A DNA stretch of 64,000 nucleotides, taken from assembly GCA_009760855.2 (NCBI GenBank), contig WPIO01000016.1, positions 1,285,001 through 1,349,000 on the forward strand, given 5' to 3'. The notes beneath the pieces are model-generated. The model searched no databases. It was not told the origin of the DNA and saw only the letters and a program-made list of their open reading frames with translations. Positions 53,641 through 63,925 of this stretch are shown piece by piece. This stretch comes from Cristatella mucedo. Taxonomy: Eukaryota; Bryozoa; Phylactolaemata; Cristatellidae. The position numbers and the translations under genes were made by a program. Within the stretch, counting starts at the first letter, position 1. The number at the start of each line of letters is the position of its first letter.

Positions 53641-54248
53641 ACGGTACCATTAGATTCAATGCTATCATTTGCAGTGCTGCTTCAGCCAAGTTAGATCGTC
53701 GTCCTAAAAGAATGAATCGACAGAAACGCACGGTTGTAAATAGACTTGTGTGACCTGTGCCCTTGGATAGGCAAACTGGCTGTTATAGCATGACCTAGCA
53801 GACTGCTGCAGGCGGTTGCATCAAGGTTCTGGCTGGTAGGAACGTAGTATTCTAGGATTCTGGCAGGCACGGATGCAATAAGAGGATGACATTGGCAATG
53901 TGGACTTGTGGTTCGTGATTCGGTGCATGTTTTTAGCCAGAGGCTGTGCAAGCAAGTAGTGCTGAGTGCGTCCTTATTTGCTTTAGCATGCTTGGCATTA
54001 TACTTGTTAGCTGATGCATGCTTGTCTGATCAAGATACCTTGTAGTGACTTGTAAAGCACCTGGTAAGATATTGTGTTCACATCGGGCACTATACAAACG
54101 TCGTATTATAATTATGACGATAATGGCATTCTACCTGCAATGAATAAGTATCGTGATTCTACTTTCTGGTCATGTGGATAGAAAGGGTCACCTCGGCATT
54201 TTTAGACAAAGAAAGGAGAAGTGATTTGTAAATGCAGAACAAGTAATG
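53641..54248. other. No gene recognised
   Basis: Unassigned intronic sequence; only motif-free short frames. Confidence 0.4.
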
Positions 54249-54402
54249 ACCCTTTGCATGTCACCCCTAACCATGTTATTCATGTTGTTTATCAAGCACG
54301 ATACCACTAACCATTCGATCGTGCTTCCTGTGTAGCAAATGTAAAGTGCCTAGAAAGAGATTGAGTGTGGTTTGTCAAGTGTATTATTATTATATTATTA
54401 TT
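54249..54402 (+). repeat. LINE-A 3' end
   Basis: GCATGTCACCCCTAACCATG through a shortened stem-loop to (ATT)n. Confidence 0.7.
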
Positions 54403-54734
54403 TGATGACATTATTATCGTCAAATGAGCAGGCGATGGGGCCATCAAATGGCTATGTTGATTACTGAGGACTAGGCGAGTTAAGCAAAGCTACCTCACTC
54501 ACCTTGTACAGCTGTTGAGTTCAACTCAGCACTAACAAGCGAGGGAGCTTTGTGCAGATATATGTAAAGGCTGAAATTAAGACCAAGCATCTTGCAACGG
54601 TACAGTCAAGCAATAAATATGCGTACGTTTTATTGTATAAGCAAGATTTAAGCTTGTGTAAGATCCAGTCAGCGTGCACAGTGCAAGAGCCTCTCTCATT
54701 TCATGCAGCGCTCTGCTGCTGCCTGTATTCACAC

Positions 54735-54960
54735 GATGCAGCTTTCGTTGCAGCAGAGGAGCAGCCAGCGCTGAACTTCGACCCGGCCTCCAGCAGCTTC
54801 CAGACGCCTGTCGATTGCTGGGATCTGTCTGTGACGTCAGAGGGGCATCTGCTGCTGGCTGCAGGGCCGGACGGCCTGAAGGAATACAGTGAGAACGGCA
54901 GGCTAGAGCCGAATGAAGCCGCACTGCTTCAATCGAGCTGTAGTGCTTGGATCGAGCTGT
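54735..54960 (+). pseudogene. Truncated propeller exon duplicate
   Basis: From the acceptor region (GTTGCAGCAGAGGAGCAGCC) it repeats the first ~155 bases of the full exon at 55,666, including CWDLSVTSEGHLLLAAG and DGLKEYSENG. It then leaves the homology and stops at 54,960. If spliced to exon 1 it would give a protein with about 65 propeller residues. The remnant at 25,567 shows that the truncated exon existed before the block duplicated. Confidence 0.6.
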
Positions 54961-55078
54961 AGTGCGCCATCATGTAACTGTATCTCGCTAATAGAGAAGT
55001 GTAACTGCACTGACAGTGCTGAAATCATATGCGGCACTGTTGCGCGCTCTCTGAGTGTCCGAATGCGTGTGCAGCCTT

Positions 55079-55402
55079 TGTAATGTAATGTATCTCCGTC
55101 AGTAACTCCACAAAGTCATAAAGACCATGTGGGCGTTATGCAGGAGAGTTTTGTATAGCGCACTCACAGCCTAAGCGGCTTTCGGTACGCATTCGGTAGC
55201 CAACAGACTTCGTCTCACGCAACAAAGAGAAAGTGGGAAGCATAGCAGAGTTAGGAGAGCAGTTGAGGTAGTGAGTAGCATAGAAGTAGTAGTTCAGGAC
55301 CGCTGAAAAAGATGTGCCATAGTCGGCAGTTGGAGAGTAGATGTCGTTGCGTAAGAATTGTGGAAGCGAGTTCCACAGTCTAGGACCTGCAGAGCTAAAG
55401 CC
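55079..55402 (-). repeat. LINE-B 3' fragment
   Basis: Closely matches 20,381-20,702 (CTCCACAAAGTCATAAAGACC). Flanked by CCTT on both sides; absent from copy 1 near 25,815. Confidence 0.85.
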
Positions 55403-55665
55403 TTGGATGCGTACGTGAACCCGATACAGTAAGCTTTAAAATGCAGGCTGAATAAACGTGGCATGGCATTCGGTGATAATAAAAATAAAAAATATAATAA
55501 TAATAAAAAAAATTTGACAAGGTCACTGGAAATCTCCACAGTTGTGCCTTAAGATTTAAGCTATCTTGTGAAAGGACCAGTCAGCTTCCACAGTGCAAGA
55601 GTGTCTCTCGTCTCATGCAGCACTCTGCGGCTGACTGTATTCACACGATGCAGCTTTCGTTGTAG

Positions 55666-56606
55666 CAGAGGAGCAGCCAGCGCTGCATTTCGACCCGGCC
55701 TCCAGCAGCTTCCAGACGCCTGTCGATTGCTGGGATCTGTCTGTGACGTCAGAGGGGCATCTGCTGCTGGCTGCAGGGCCGGACGGCCTGATGGAATACA
55801 GTCAGAGCGGCAGCGAGCTGAGCGTCTGGAAACCTGCGAGGCGGAGCAACGGGGAGGACGACTCGGTTTATGCAGTGCGGTCCTTGCAGGACGGACGAGC
55901 AGCTGTAGGCGTGCTCTACTCACGGCTCGTCCTGCTGCTCAGACGCAGCTCTGTTGCTGCTGCTGCAGGGGACTCGCAGGGGACGCGGCTCGACGACCGA
56001 CGTATCGCTGAGCTGCCGTGGTCTCCCTGTAAGCTGTCCGTGCTCGGCGACCTGCTCGCTGTGACCGAGGGCTACGGTCGAGGGCTGCAGCTCCTGCAGC
56101 TGAGCTCGGGGCAGCTGCTGCACAGCAGTAAGTATGAGTATGACATACAGAGTGTGGCTCTCACTGCTGCTGCTCTGGTTACTACGAGCTGCAGCGAGGT
56201 GAAGCTGGACGGTGGCAGAGAGCTGCACGTAGTGGACAGCTGCAGCCACCGAGGTGACAGACAATGGAGACACAAGCTGAGCAGCGAGGAGGAAGCGATG
56301 GACGTCTGTGCTGCAGGCGGCATCGTGTACCTGGCTGTGCGAGGGCAAGTGTGTGGAGACAGGAGCAGGAGCTGTGTGAGGGCGCTCTGCGCTGTGACTG
56401 GGCGGGTGCTGCAGCAGGTCCTCTCCCACAGCAGCCACGGACTGCAGCGGCCTTGGTGCCTGTCACTGGGCGGAGGACAGAGGACCGTGCTAGCCGTGCT
56501 GGTCTGGGACCAGCAGACTGTGACCGTGTACCCTGCAGCAGCTAAGAGCTGGAGGTCTGCGACATGCAGCTCTGGGCCAGCACTGCATGTCACTTCGTTT
56601 GACTGA
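55666..56606 (+). CDS. RBCC protein, exon 2: beta-propeller-like C-terminus
   Basis: The acceptor lies in a TAGCAG tandem (NAGNAG) site; both choices keep the frame and differ by one residue. The exon encodes about 312 residues to a TGA at 56,604. Repeating segments of roughly 40-50 residues contain hydrophobic strands and turns: DLSVTSEGHLLLAAGPDGLM, VWKPARRSNGEDD, VYAVRSLQDGRAAVGVLYS, LGDLLAVTEGYGRGLQLLQL, VALTAAALVTTSCSEVKLDG, MDVCAAGGIVYLAVRG, CLSLGGGQRTVLAVLVWD. This suggests a six-bladed propeller like the NHL domains at the C-terminus of TRIM-NHL proteins, though sequence identity to NHL is not obvious. Propellers of this kind bind RNA or protein substrates. Copy 2 is uninterrupted, unlike copy 1. 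Confidence 0.8.
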
Positions 56607-56644
56607 TACCAACGCATTTACTTACCTTGAAACGAAGCGATGCA

Positions 56645-56818
56645 TGCCGATCCTGTGCACGTCACCCCTAACCATGTTATTCATGCTGTTTGTTTATCAA
56701 GCATGATATTACTCACCATTCAATTGCATTTCCCTTTGCAGCAAATTGTAAATTGCCTAGAGAGATTGAGTTCTCTGAGGGCGCTTTATCAAGTGCATTA
56801 CTATTATTATTGTTATTA
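56645..56818 (+). repeat. LINE-A 3' end inserted in the 3' UTR
   Basis: Inserted between GCGATGCAT and TATGCATCAATAATCC. Copy 1 (27,322-27,340) has the empty site GTGATGCATCAATAATCC. ATGCAT is duplicated. Confidence 0.85.
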
Positions 56819-56835
56819 TGCATCAATAATCCATA

Positions 56836-56841
56836 AATAAA
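56836..56841 (+). terminator. Polyadenylation signal AATAAA (copy 2 gene)
   Basis: In ATAAATAAATAATCC, displaced about 175 bases by the LINE-A insertion; conserved with copy 1. Confidence 0.5.
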
Positions 56842-56844
56842 TAA

Positions 56845-57992
56845 TCCACGATTCAAGAATCCATGTGATTCCACGAGTTGCACTCAGACTATTTGTCTCC
56901 TCGTACGATAGCGAGCAGCTGCAGCCAGGCAGAGAGCAGCTGCAATGGCACCGAGCTGCCAGCGTCCACAAACGTTACGTCCGAGCAGACGCTGCCCCCT
57001 GCGTGTCTCTTAACGACTAAGAGTTAGCAGTCAATCAGCTAACTGACCGTGCCTTCTTATCAGCCGAACGTCGGTTTTGGTTGCTTCAACTTTTGTAGAC
57101 GGCAATGTCGGTCGAAGTTTAACGATAGAGACGAGTCGGGCAAGTGAAAGGAGGGCTATTTTGAGCAGAGCGAAGCTAACGAACAGGGCAGGGGAGTGCC
57201 AATCTAAAGCGAACGAGAAGACGCGTTTTTAGGTTCGAGCGAAGCTAACTTAGCCTTAGGGCTAAGAAAGAGAATTAACCCTGGCTAAAATAAGGCAGAC
57301 GAGAGCGACGCGAGGCAACGAATCTTTGAGCGTTGCTTAGCTCAAGTGAGCTAGCTCCTTTTTCAGACAGCAAAGCTAAAACTGGGTTGGGCTCAGTCTA
57401 GGCGCTTTGGGTCGAAGCTACAGCAAATTAGGCAAAGCCTTTTTTGGAGTGAGCAAAGCTAAAGCAGGCCGGACAAAATGTTAGAAGGCTGAGCTAAGCT
57501 CAAGCGATCGATCGAGGTGACAGTCGAACGATCGGCATGTCACGCAGCAGCCACGCAGGTCACGTGGGACAGAAGCAGAGCACAAGATTGGACTGCCGAA
57601 TGCAAAAACTTTGGCTCAGGCACGCGAACGAATGTCATGAGAGCTAGCAGCAAATTGGCTAGCTGGCCACGCCTATTTGGGCTCGACTGTTAGTTTTTAC
57701 CGAGAAGGTCACTTGGATAGCAATCAATGCTTCGGGATCTTAGATCTTCTTCCACAACCTGTGTATGTAATTGTAACAGATCGTCACAGATTGGTACGTT
57801 GTCTCCGGTCAGATCCATGATCCAGAAGTCGGACCTTTGCCACCGATCGCCATAAATTGCATAAGACTGAAGGCGAAAAATGTGTTGATAGTATGTGCCC
57901 AAACAGTAAACGTCGTGTGGTACAATAACTACGACTTCAAACAGCCCATCTCTAGTCAATTTGTAACGGATTTAGGTAGAAGACGGGCCATT
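56845..57992. other. 3' flank of copy 2 gene
   Basis: Aligned with 27,350-28,390. No gene recognised. Confidence 0.5.
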
Positions 57993-58190
57993 AATAATCA
58001 CAATAATAATAATAATATTGCACTTGATAAAGCGCCCTCAGAGAACTTAATCTCTTTCTAGGCGCTTTACATTTGCTGCAAAGTGATACGCAATAGAATA
58101 GTAAGTAAAATCATGCTTGAAAAACAAACAAAATGAATAACATGGTTAGGGGTTACATGCACTGGGTCAGCATGCAAATGTGGTTAGTGG
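57993..58190 (-). repeat. LINE-A 3' end
   Basis: (AAT)n, stem-loop, TTTGCTGCAAAGTGATACGC, GGTTAGGGGTTACATGCAC. In copy 1 the flank continues uninterrupted here. Confidence 0.8.
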
Positions 58191-59240
58191 AGATTGCTGA
58201 AGATAGCCCTGCATTGCCCTCGATTGTACTCCGAAATTGTTTGAAAGGATATGGTTGCACTTTTAATGCAGCGTGGTGCAATACGCAAGAACAGTTGGAG
58301 CTTCTATCAGCAACTGTTGGTCCATTTTTAATGGACCGTTATAGATTGGCGTATTTCTCCGGGCAATTTCTGTCAATTACCATGCATTGCCTTCGCCTAT
58401 GCGCGCGAACATTTAAATATAAATATAATGAAGTTAAATGTTACGTGGAGTAAGAGTTGCTGTTTTGCTAGGCATATTTTGGTCGATTTTCCACGGTTTG
58501 TGCTCTTGGCCCCAACCATTGCTGTCGATTGCAGTGCATTGCTGCAGAACGGTAGAGGCAATTACAGTGAAACTGTGCGTGCACAATAACCAAAGATCAG
58601 AATAGCATGTAATCGTAATTAGAGCTTTCAGTGTGCGCGTTCTGGTCGCTTTGCGGCGGATTGCGGCAGATATAGGTAGATTGCTGTATAGGACCGGGTC
58701 GTTGCAGGCGATTGCAGAGCATTGCATGCATGAGAAAGCGAATGCAAAATAGAGTAAAATTTTGTGGGTGCACATTGAACTGAGTCTAGGTTTATATGCA
58801 ATGTATTCAATAAGTTGGAGCGTCGCGTCGGGGGGGGGGTTTGAGGATGATTCGTGTTTTGCAGTGGAATAGAGTGGATTAGAGCGGTATTTTCCCACGT
58901 CCTTTCGTACGATCGCCGCGTAATGCTAGAGTTCGCGGATGCAACTTTTTTTTTTATCCAAAGTTGGTGTGCACACAAACCGGTGCGCTTTAATATGCAA
59001 TAAGAACTGGAGCTCGGCGCGGTGGATTTCGGAGGATTGCGGTGCAGATTCTTCTCGTTGCAGCTCAGTTGCACAAGTGCCCGTGCGAGCAATGACACTC
59101 AGTTTTGCGGAAGGATCAAATCGAAGGTGTACTACAATATCGGTTAAAATTGGAACTCGGCAGTGCCGAGGTCGTGTCGATTTTAGCTTAACGAGGACGG
59201 ATTACCGGCCGGCGCGCCCGGGCGTGTAAGCTTAGTGGAG
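58191..59240 (-). repeat. Repeat C, diverged array
   Basis: The reverse complement resembles 7,430-8,140 (GCCGAGCTCCAGTTCTTATT, GTGTGCACACCAACTTTGG). It has internal recurrences of GATTGCAGTGCATTGC-like motifs. Long frames here are not supported as genes. Confidence 0.5.
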
Positions 59241-59701
59241 TTAACGGGCGGCAGTGGACTGCTCGCTCGCTCGCGCTGTCCCAATTGGCCCTGACATTTA
59301 AAAGTGGCGCGCGTCATCTTGTTTCGCTCTCGGTGTCGCTACGCAGAGCAGCAGCAGCGGCTATCGGCCGCCGTCTCCAAAGTCAGGCCTCACGCGCCGA
59401 GTCCGCTGACGGCTCTTCGCTGCACACTCCCCGCTCCGCTCTGCACTCTCCGCTTCGCTCTGCGCTCTACACTCCTCTCTCTCCGCTCTGCGCTGTAAGC
59501 TCTCCGCTTCGCTCCTCTGCAAACTTGGCGCGGGCCTGGCGCGCCGCCGCTTACCAGTACGCCAGCGGCTGCACTGTCGGCCAAGACGACGCCTCAGCAT
59601 GAGCGGCGGTCCGAGCCGCGAGCGTTTGTTTCGAGGCGGCACAGAGCGCCGCCGCGAACGCTCTATAACGGATATAAAGTGATAGATTATAAATATATAT
59701 C

Positions 59702-59751
<50 letters not shown>

Positions 59752-60305
59752 ATAACTAATAGATATAACTATAACTATAGATAGATCTAAAGGCTGCGCG
59801 CGAAAAGCACGAGCGAAGCGCCCCCTTCCGCCCTTGCGTCGAAACGCCGCGCTGCCCCACGGGTGACGACGACGACGCTAAGAGACACTCTGCGCGCGAC
59901 ACTCTGCGCTGTGCGCCCGCGCGGCTATCTCCCTCGCGCATGGCCGCTCTTTCGGCCATCGCGGCCAGCTCGGTCGTCGCCCAGAGTTCGCGACGGGTGC
60001 TTGGGTCGGAAAAGAATTGGCGCCAAGGACGACGCGTCGCCGCTAACGTCACACTTGCCGTACTAAGCTAGACAAACAGGCCGGCGGCGAGCGAGCAGCG
60101 GCTGAACTCGCGTCGCTGCCTGGACTGCCATTTCCGCTCGTGGAAAATCCATCCAAAAGAAATTATCGACCGTCGCCCTCGTCGAGGCCACTTGGCTCCG
60201 TTCGACGGAAGCAAGTGAGACCGGAAGCGAGCGAGACCGCGTTGGTCGAGGATTGGATTACGGGCCAGCTACTTAGCAGCTCGTCAGGCGCGAAGCGCGA
60301 GGCGC
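59241..60305. other. CpG-rich region upstream of the neuropeptide-like gene
   Basis: Dense in CG dinucleotides, unlike most of the window, apart from a (TA)n at 59,699-59,749. 59,425-59,520 has a short CT-rich tandem (CTCCGCTCTGCGCTCT-like). Frames are low-complexity Ala/Arg/Ser and not convincing. Probably a promoter-proximal CpG island. Confidence 0.5.
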
Positions 60306-60313
60306 TATATAAG
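60306..60313 (+). promoter_or_regulatory. TATA box
   Basis: TATATAAG in a GC-rich context (GGCGC...CGCGACG), 125 bases before a splice donor. A start of transcription near 60,335 is expected from the usual 25-30 base spacing. Confidence 0.6.
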
Positions 60314-60335
60314 CGCGACGGCGCCGAAGCGGTCG

Positions 60336-60438
60336 CGCTGGGCTCCGATTGGCACGAGTCGAATCTGACTAGTCCGCCGCCGCCGTCGTCGTACGCGACG
60401 GTCAGCGGTCAACTAGTCCGCTAGAGCAGCTACTCAAG
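60336..60438 (+). other. Predicted non-coding exon 1 of the neuropeptide-like gene
   Basis: It ends at the strong donor CAAG|gtaagc (60,439). The start is estimated from the TATA box. The long frame covering it stops at 60,424, so it is not joined to the coding exon. Confidence 0.5.
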
Positions 60439-61144
<706 letters not shown>

Positions 61145-61162
61145 GAGCGTCTTACTCGAAAC

Positions 61163-61762
61163 ATGATGACGTCTGCGGCCGCCCTGCTGTTGATTGCAGC
61201 GCTGGCGGTTCACTGCAGCACCGCCGCCGTCGCTCCGCCGGCGTCCGACGTTGAGCTGTCCGACCGCAGCCGCCTCTGCGACGTCGGCGTGCGAGCGCTG
61301 TGTTTGCTGTGCGGCCGAGCCGAGGGCTCGCGGCTGCTGCGAGGCCGCCTCTATGCCTGCTGCTGGCGGCCTCGCGTGCTCGAGCTCTGCGCAGCCGAGC
61401 TGGCACGCCGCGGCGACGCCAGCGACTCTCGCGCCACCGCCTACGCTGACGATGGCGACGTCAGCGAGGCCGACAAGCGCTACGGCCGCATGGGCTTCGG
61501 CCGCGCGGCTCAGCTGCTGCCGCCTCGAGCGTCGTGGGACTGGCGCACGAGCCACGGGAAGCGAGCCGACGGCGACTACAACGATGGCACGTGGGACGCG
61601 TACGACAGCGACAGCGACTACCCGAGCGACGCGGCGGCGCTGTACGGCGTCGACGACGTAGTGGGAAATACGCTGCCGGCGGCCAGTGATCGGCTGCTGG
61701 ACTTGTGGAGCGGCGGCGAGAAGCGGTTCGGCAGCCTGGGCATGCGCGGCGGCAGGCGCTAG
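61163..61762 (+). CDS. Secreted neuropeptide-like precursor
   Basis: A 199-residue protein. Residues 1-21 are a signal peptide (hydrophobic core ALLLIAALAV, cleavage expected after CSTA). Residues 39-76 hold six Cys in the pattern C-x7-C-x2-C-x15-CC-x8-C. Dibasic sites then mark peptides: RR at 82-83; KR at 105-106 followed by YGRMGFGR (107-114), where Gly-Arg would leave YGRMGF-amide; ASWDWRTSH-GKR (123-134), another amidation-type site; an acidic spacer (135-186); KR at 187-188 and a C-terminal FGSLGMRGGRR (189-199), where Gly-Arg-Arg would leave FGSLGMRG-amide. Such precursors are cut by prohormone convertases and amidated in neurosecretory vesicles. I do not recognise the family. The start follows an acceptor at 61,144 by 18 bases. 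Confidence 0.78.
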   Translation: MMTSAAALLLIAALAVHCSTAAVAPPASDVELSDRSRLCDVGVRALCLLCGRAEGSRLLRGRLYACCWRPRVLELCAAELARRGDASDSRATAYADDGDVSEADKRYGRMGFGRAAQLLPPRASWDWRTSHGKRADGDYNDGTWDAYDSDSDYPSDAAALYGVDDVVGNTLPAASDRLLDLWSGGEKRFGSLGMRGGRR

Positions 61763-61906
61763 ACTGGAATGCAGGAGTGCCGAGCAGCGCTTCGCGCTCC
61801 GCCAGCGGTCAGCGCTTGCCGATGCTGACACACCGGATGTTGTCCGTACAACTTTATCTAGATAGTGCCTGTACGTAACTCGCTGTGGCCGACCGATTGA
61901 GGTTAA

Positions 61907-61912
61907 ATTAAA
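61907..61912 (+). terminator. Variant polyadenylation signal ATTAAA
   Basis: About 145 bases after the stop of the neuropeptide-like gene and about 25 bases before an LTR. No AATAAA is nearer. Confidence 0.4.
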
Positions 61913-61937
61913 ATCCCTCCAACGTGCGAATGCTGGG

Positions 61938-62345
61938 TGTAGTTTGGTTCACGCACAGAAACGCCAGCCGATGACCAGCACTAACAGTTTATTTTCCTAC
62001 GTGGGGAGCACGACTCTTCTCACACCTCTCGCCCACTCGAGTCGCACTCCTCGATCGCGGCTGCGAACTTTCCCGCCCGGATGATACATCCAACATCTGC
62101 TCGCAAGTGGGCTAGCGGGAGGAACAATGCCGGCGTGTGTCTAAGCCACGTCAGAGGGGGACCACAGCCGTGCACCGGCCCGTCCGATTATGCATCCAAC
62201 GTCAGCATCGGCCCGTTCCGACGATAGTCCCAACAACCGTTCACCGGCGGATTAGCAGAGGAACAGTACCGGTCGATATCCGAGCCACGCCGTTGGCACC
62301 ATCAGACTACACGCTCCGTGACCTTGAGATCGCAAACGCCACCGG
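61938..62345 (-). repeat. LTR-B, 3' LTR of the minus-strand element
   Basis: Starts (plus view) TGTAGTTTGGTTCACGCAC and includes CGCCAGCCGATGACCAGCAC and GATGATACATCCAAC. The far boundary is approximate. Confidence 0.65.
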
Positions 62346-62600
62346 CAGCCAGGTAGATGCCAAGTACGCACAGAGCATTGGGCCGAGCCGCTACAAGTGC
62401 AACGCCACGAATGCAGTCGTCCCAGACGAGAGCGCTGTATCACTATAGCAGCCAGCATTAACAGCTGATCCCACAGGCAGGCTAGCTACCTCACAGCCGC
62501 TCGAAAAACGATTAGGGCCCGTCGAAGCTGGCGGCTGGCCATTTTCTCTGCCCACTCGTACTGATGTTTGCCTCGTATCAGGGAGGGTATTGGCGGCTGA
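62346..62600. other. LTR element internal, unassigned
   Basis: GC-rich; GGCAGGCTAGCTACCTCACA here recurs as GGCAGGCGGGCTACCTCACA near 62,617, a direct duplication of about 30 bases. Confidence 0.4.
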
Positions 62601-62625
62601 GCAGGTGACCACACAGGCAGGCGGG

Positions 62626-63589
62626 CTACCTCACAGCCGCTCGAAACAGGGGCACGAAACTGGAGCACGGCCTTTCACGACCAGCCGGCAATGTGGGCCA
62701 AAGGCCATTGTCACCGAGCTGACTTCCACAGCCGCCGTTTTTCGGACCTCGGGGCCGCCATCGCTCCAGCCGTTCCTTCGGATTCTGCCTGCACCTGCCC
62801 GTGTCTCCGACCTGCGAACTCTCTCCGGCCTGAGCAGACTTTCCGTCCTGCGAAGACTCTCCGTCCTGAGTAGACTCCCGTGCCCACGCGGCGTCACAGC
62901 CCACCTGCTCGTCGCAGGCCGAAGTCGCATTCATGGCTTGCCTCCTCCCATCGTAGACCGTTGGCTCTCTGCCGGACGCTGCCGCCTCTATCGTGGACGC
63001 TGCCAACTCTCTCGTGGACGCCACCGCCTTTCCGTGCGCCGCCTTGCTGCCGGAATCCTCCGCTTTGCTGATGTACGCCTCAGCCCCACTGCTGACCGTT
63101 GCCTTGCCGAACGCCCTTGCCTCGCGGCATACCATCGCCGCCTGGCCACCCGTTACCACTGGAGCTCCGGCGCCTCCCGCCGTACGGCAGCAGCCTGGCC
63201 AAACCTTTATCGCCCGGCACACGGACGGTGATCGCTGCTGCCGCTTCCGGTAGCCCTTGTCGGCCTTCTCAATCCGACCAGCTCCTCCTCGATCAGCGTG
63301 AAGCAGCCGAGCTCTACCGGCCGGCCAGGTGAATGCCCTCATTAGGGCTTCGCTCAGCTTGGTGTAGTCGTCTTGCTCTGCATGCGGGAGACTCGAGGCA
63401 AACGTGAAGGCCCCGCCTTGCTACACAAGAAACACGCAACAAGTGCCGCTTACTTGGTTCGTAGTGACTTTGCTCGATCTCCCTTTCGAAATTCTGCAGC
63501 CAGCCAACGAAGTCTCCGAAGCCATCTTTGTATGTAGCATCTTTGGACGCTTCATCTCAAGACATTTCAAAGGCCGTCATCGGCTCCAT
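62626..63589 (-). pseudogene. Gag-like ORF of the LTR-B element
   Basis: The minus-strand ATG at 63,589 starts MEPMTAFEMS, followed in nearby frames by DGFGDFVGWLQNFEREIEQ, then GGAFTFASSLPH and SEALMRAFTW. This matches the Gag block of the element at 10.9 kb (GGAFAVYQ, EALLATF). The frame from 63,342 stays open for 238 codons with Ala/Gly/Glu-rich, repetitive sequence (a five-fold TQDGESSQDGKS-like repeat) without a zinc knuckle. At least two frame changes occur before 63,342. Confidence 0.55.
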
Positions 63590-63603
63590 CGCGAAAAATA
63601 GCT

Positions 63604-63677
63604 TGTAGTCTGGTTCACGAACAGAAACTCTAGCTGCTGACCAGCACCAACCGTTTATCGTCCTGTGCACGGAGCAG

Positions 63678-63720
<43 letters not shown>

Positions 63721-63925
63721 GACACTCCATACCCGCTCTCGCCCACTCGGGTCCTGCTCCTCGACCACGGCTGCACACTGGCCCGCCCCGATGATACATC
63801 CAACCTCGGCACCGGCCCGGCGATATTCCCAGCAGCTGCTAGCCGGCGGGTTAGCAGAGGAACAGTAACGGACTGTATCCGAGCCATGTCGCTGGCATCC
63901 TCAGACTCAGACACGTCGGGCGTCT
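63604..63925 (-). repeat. LTR-B, 5' LTR of the minus-strand element
   Basis: Starts (plus view) TGTAGTCTGGTTCACGAAC and includes GATGATACATCCAACC and GCAGAGGAACAGTAAC. Interrupted by a poly-G tract. Confidence 0.65.
63679..63717. repeat. G homopolymer, 39 bases
   Basis: Uninterrupted G run inside the LTR; its length is doubtful. Confidence 0.9.

Larger units (their letters stand above)
49723..55665 (+). other. Intron of copy 2 gene
   Basis: 5.9 kb from gtagct to cgttgtag. 49,723-51,730 aligns with copy 1 (19,625-20,369 and 22,486-23,220). It contains repeats and a truncated propeller exon, listed separately. Confidence 0.65.
40330..58270. repeat. Segmental duplication, copy 2
   Basis: Counterpart of 11,200-28,480, about 29-31 kb downstream in the same orientation. 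It differs by the solo LTR-A at 42.6 kb, SINE-A at 40.7 kb, extra repeat D, LTR-B pieces at 53.1-53.6 kb and several LINE fragments. It lacks LINE-B at 20.4 kb and LINE-A at 13.9 kb. Confidence 0.85.
61938..63925 (-). mobile_element. LTR-B retrotransposon, internally deleted
   Basis: Two LTRs in the same orientation flank about 1.25 kb holding only a gag-like region. No protease, reverse transcriptase or integrase is seen. It lies directly downstream of the neuropeptide-like gene. Confidence 0.65.

Noticed and set aside
59285-59642. Overlapping 93-105-codon frames on both strands
   Set aside because: Low-complexity Ala/Arg/Ser composition from a CpG-rich CT repeat; no motif, and equally open on both strands.
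60140-60424. 94-codon frame overlapping the TATA box
   Set aside because: It begins before the TATA box and stops before the splice donor, so it cannot join the coding exon.
61729-61762. Tachykinin-type C-terminus (FxGxR-amide) in FGSLGMRGGRR
   Set aside because: The Phe is not at the required position relative to GxR, and a further Gly follows the Arg.
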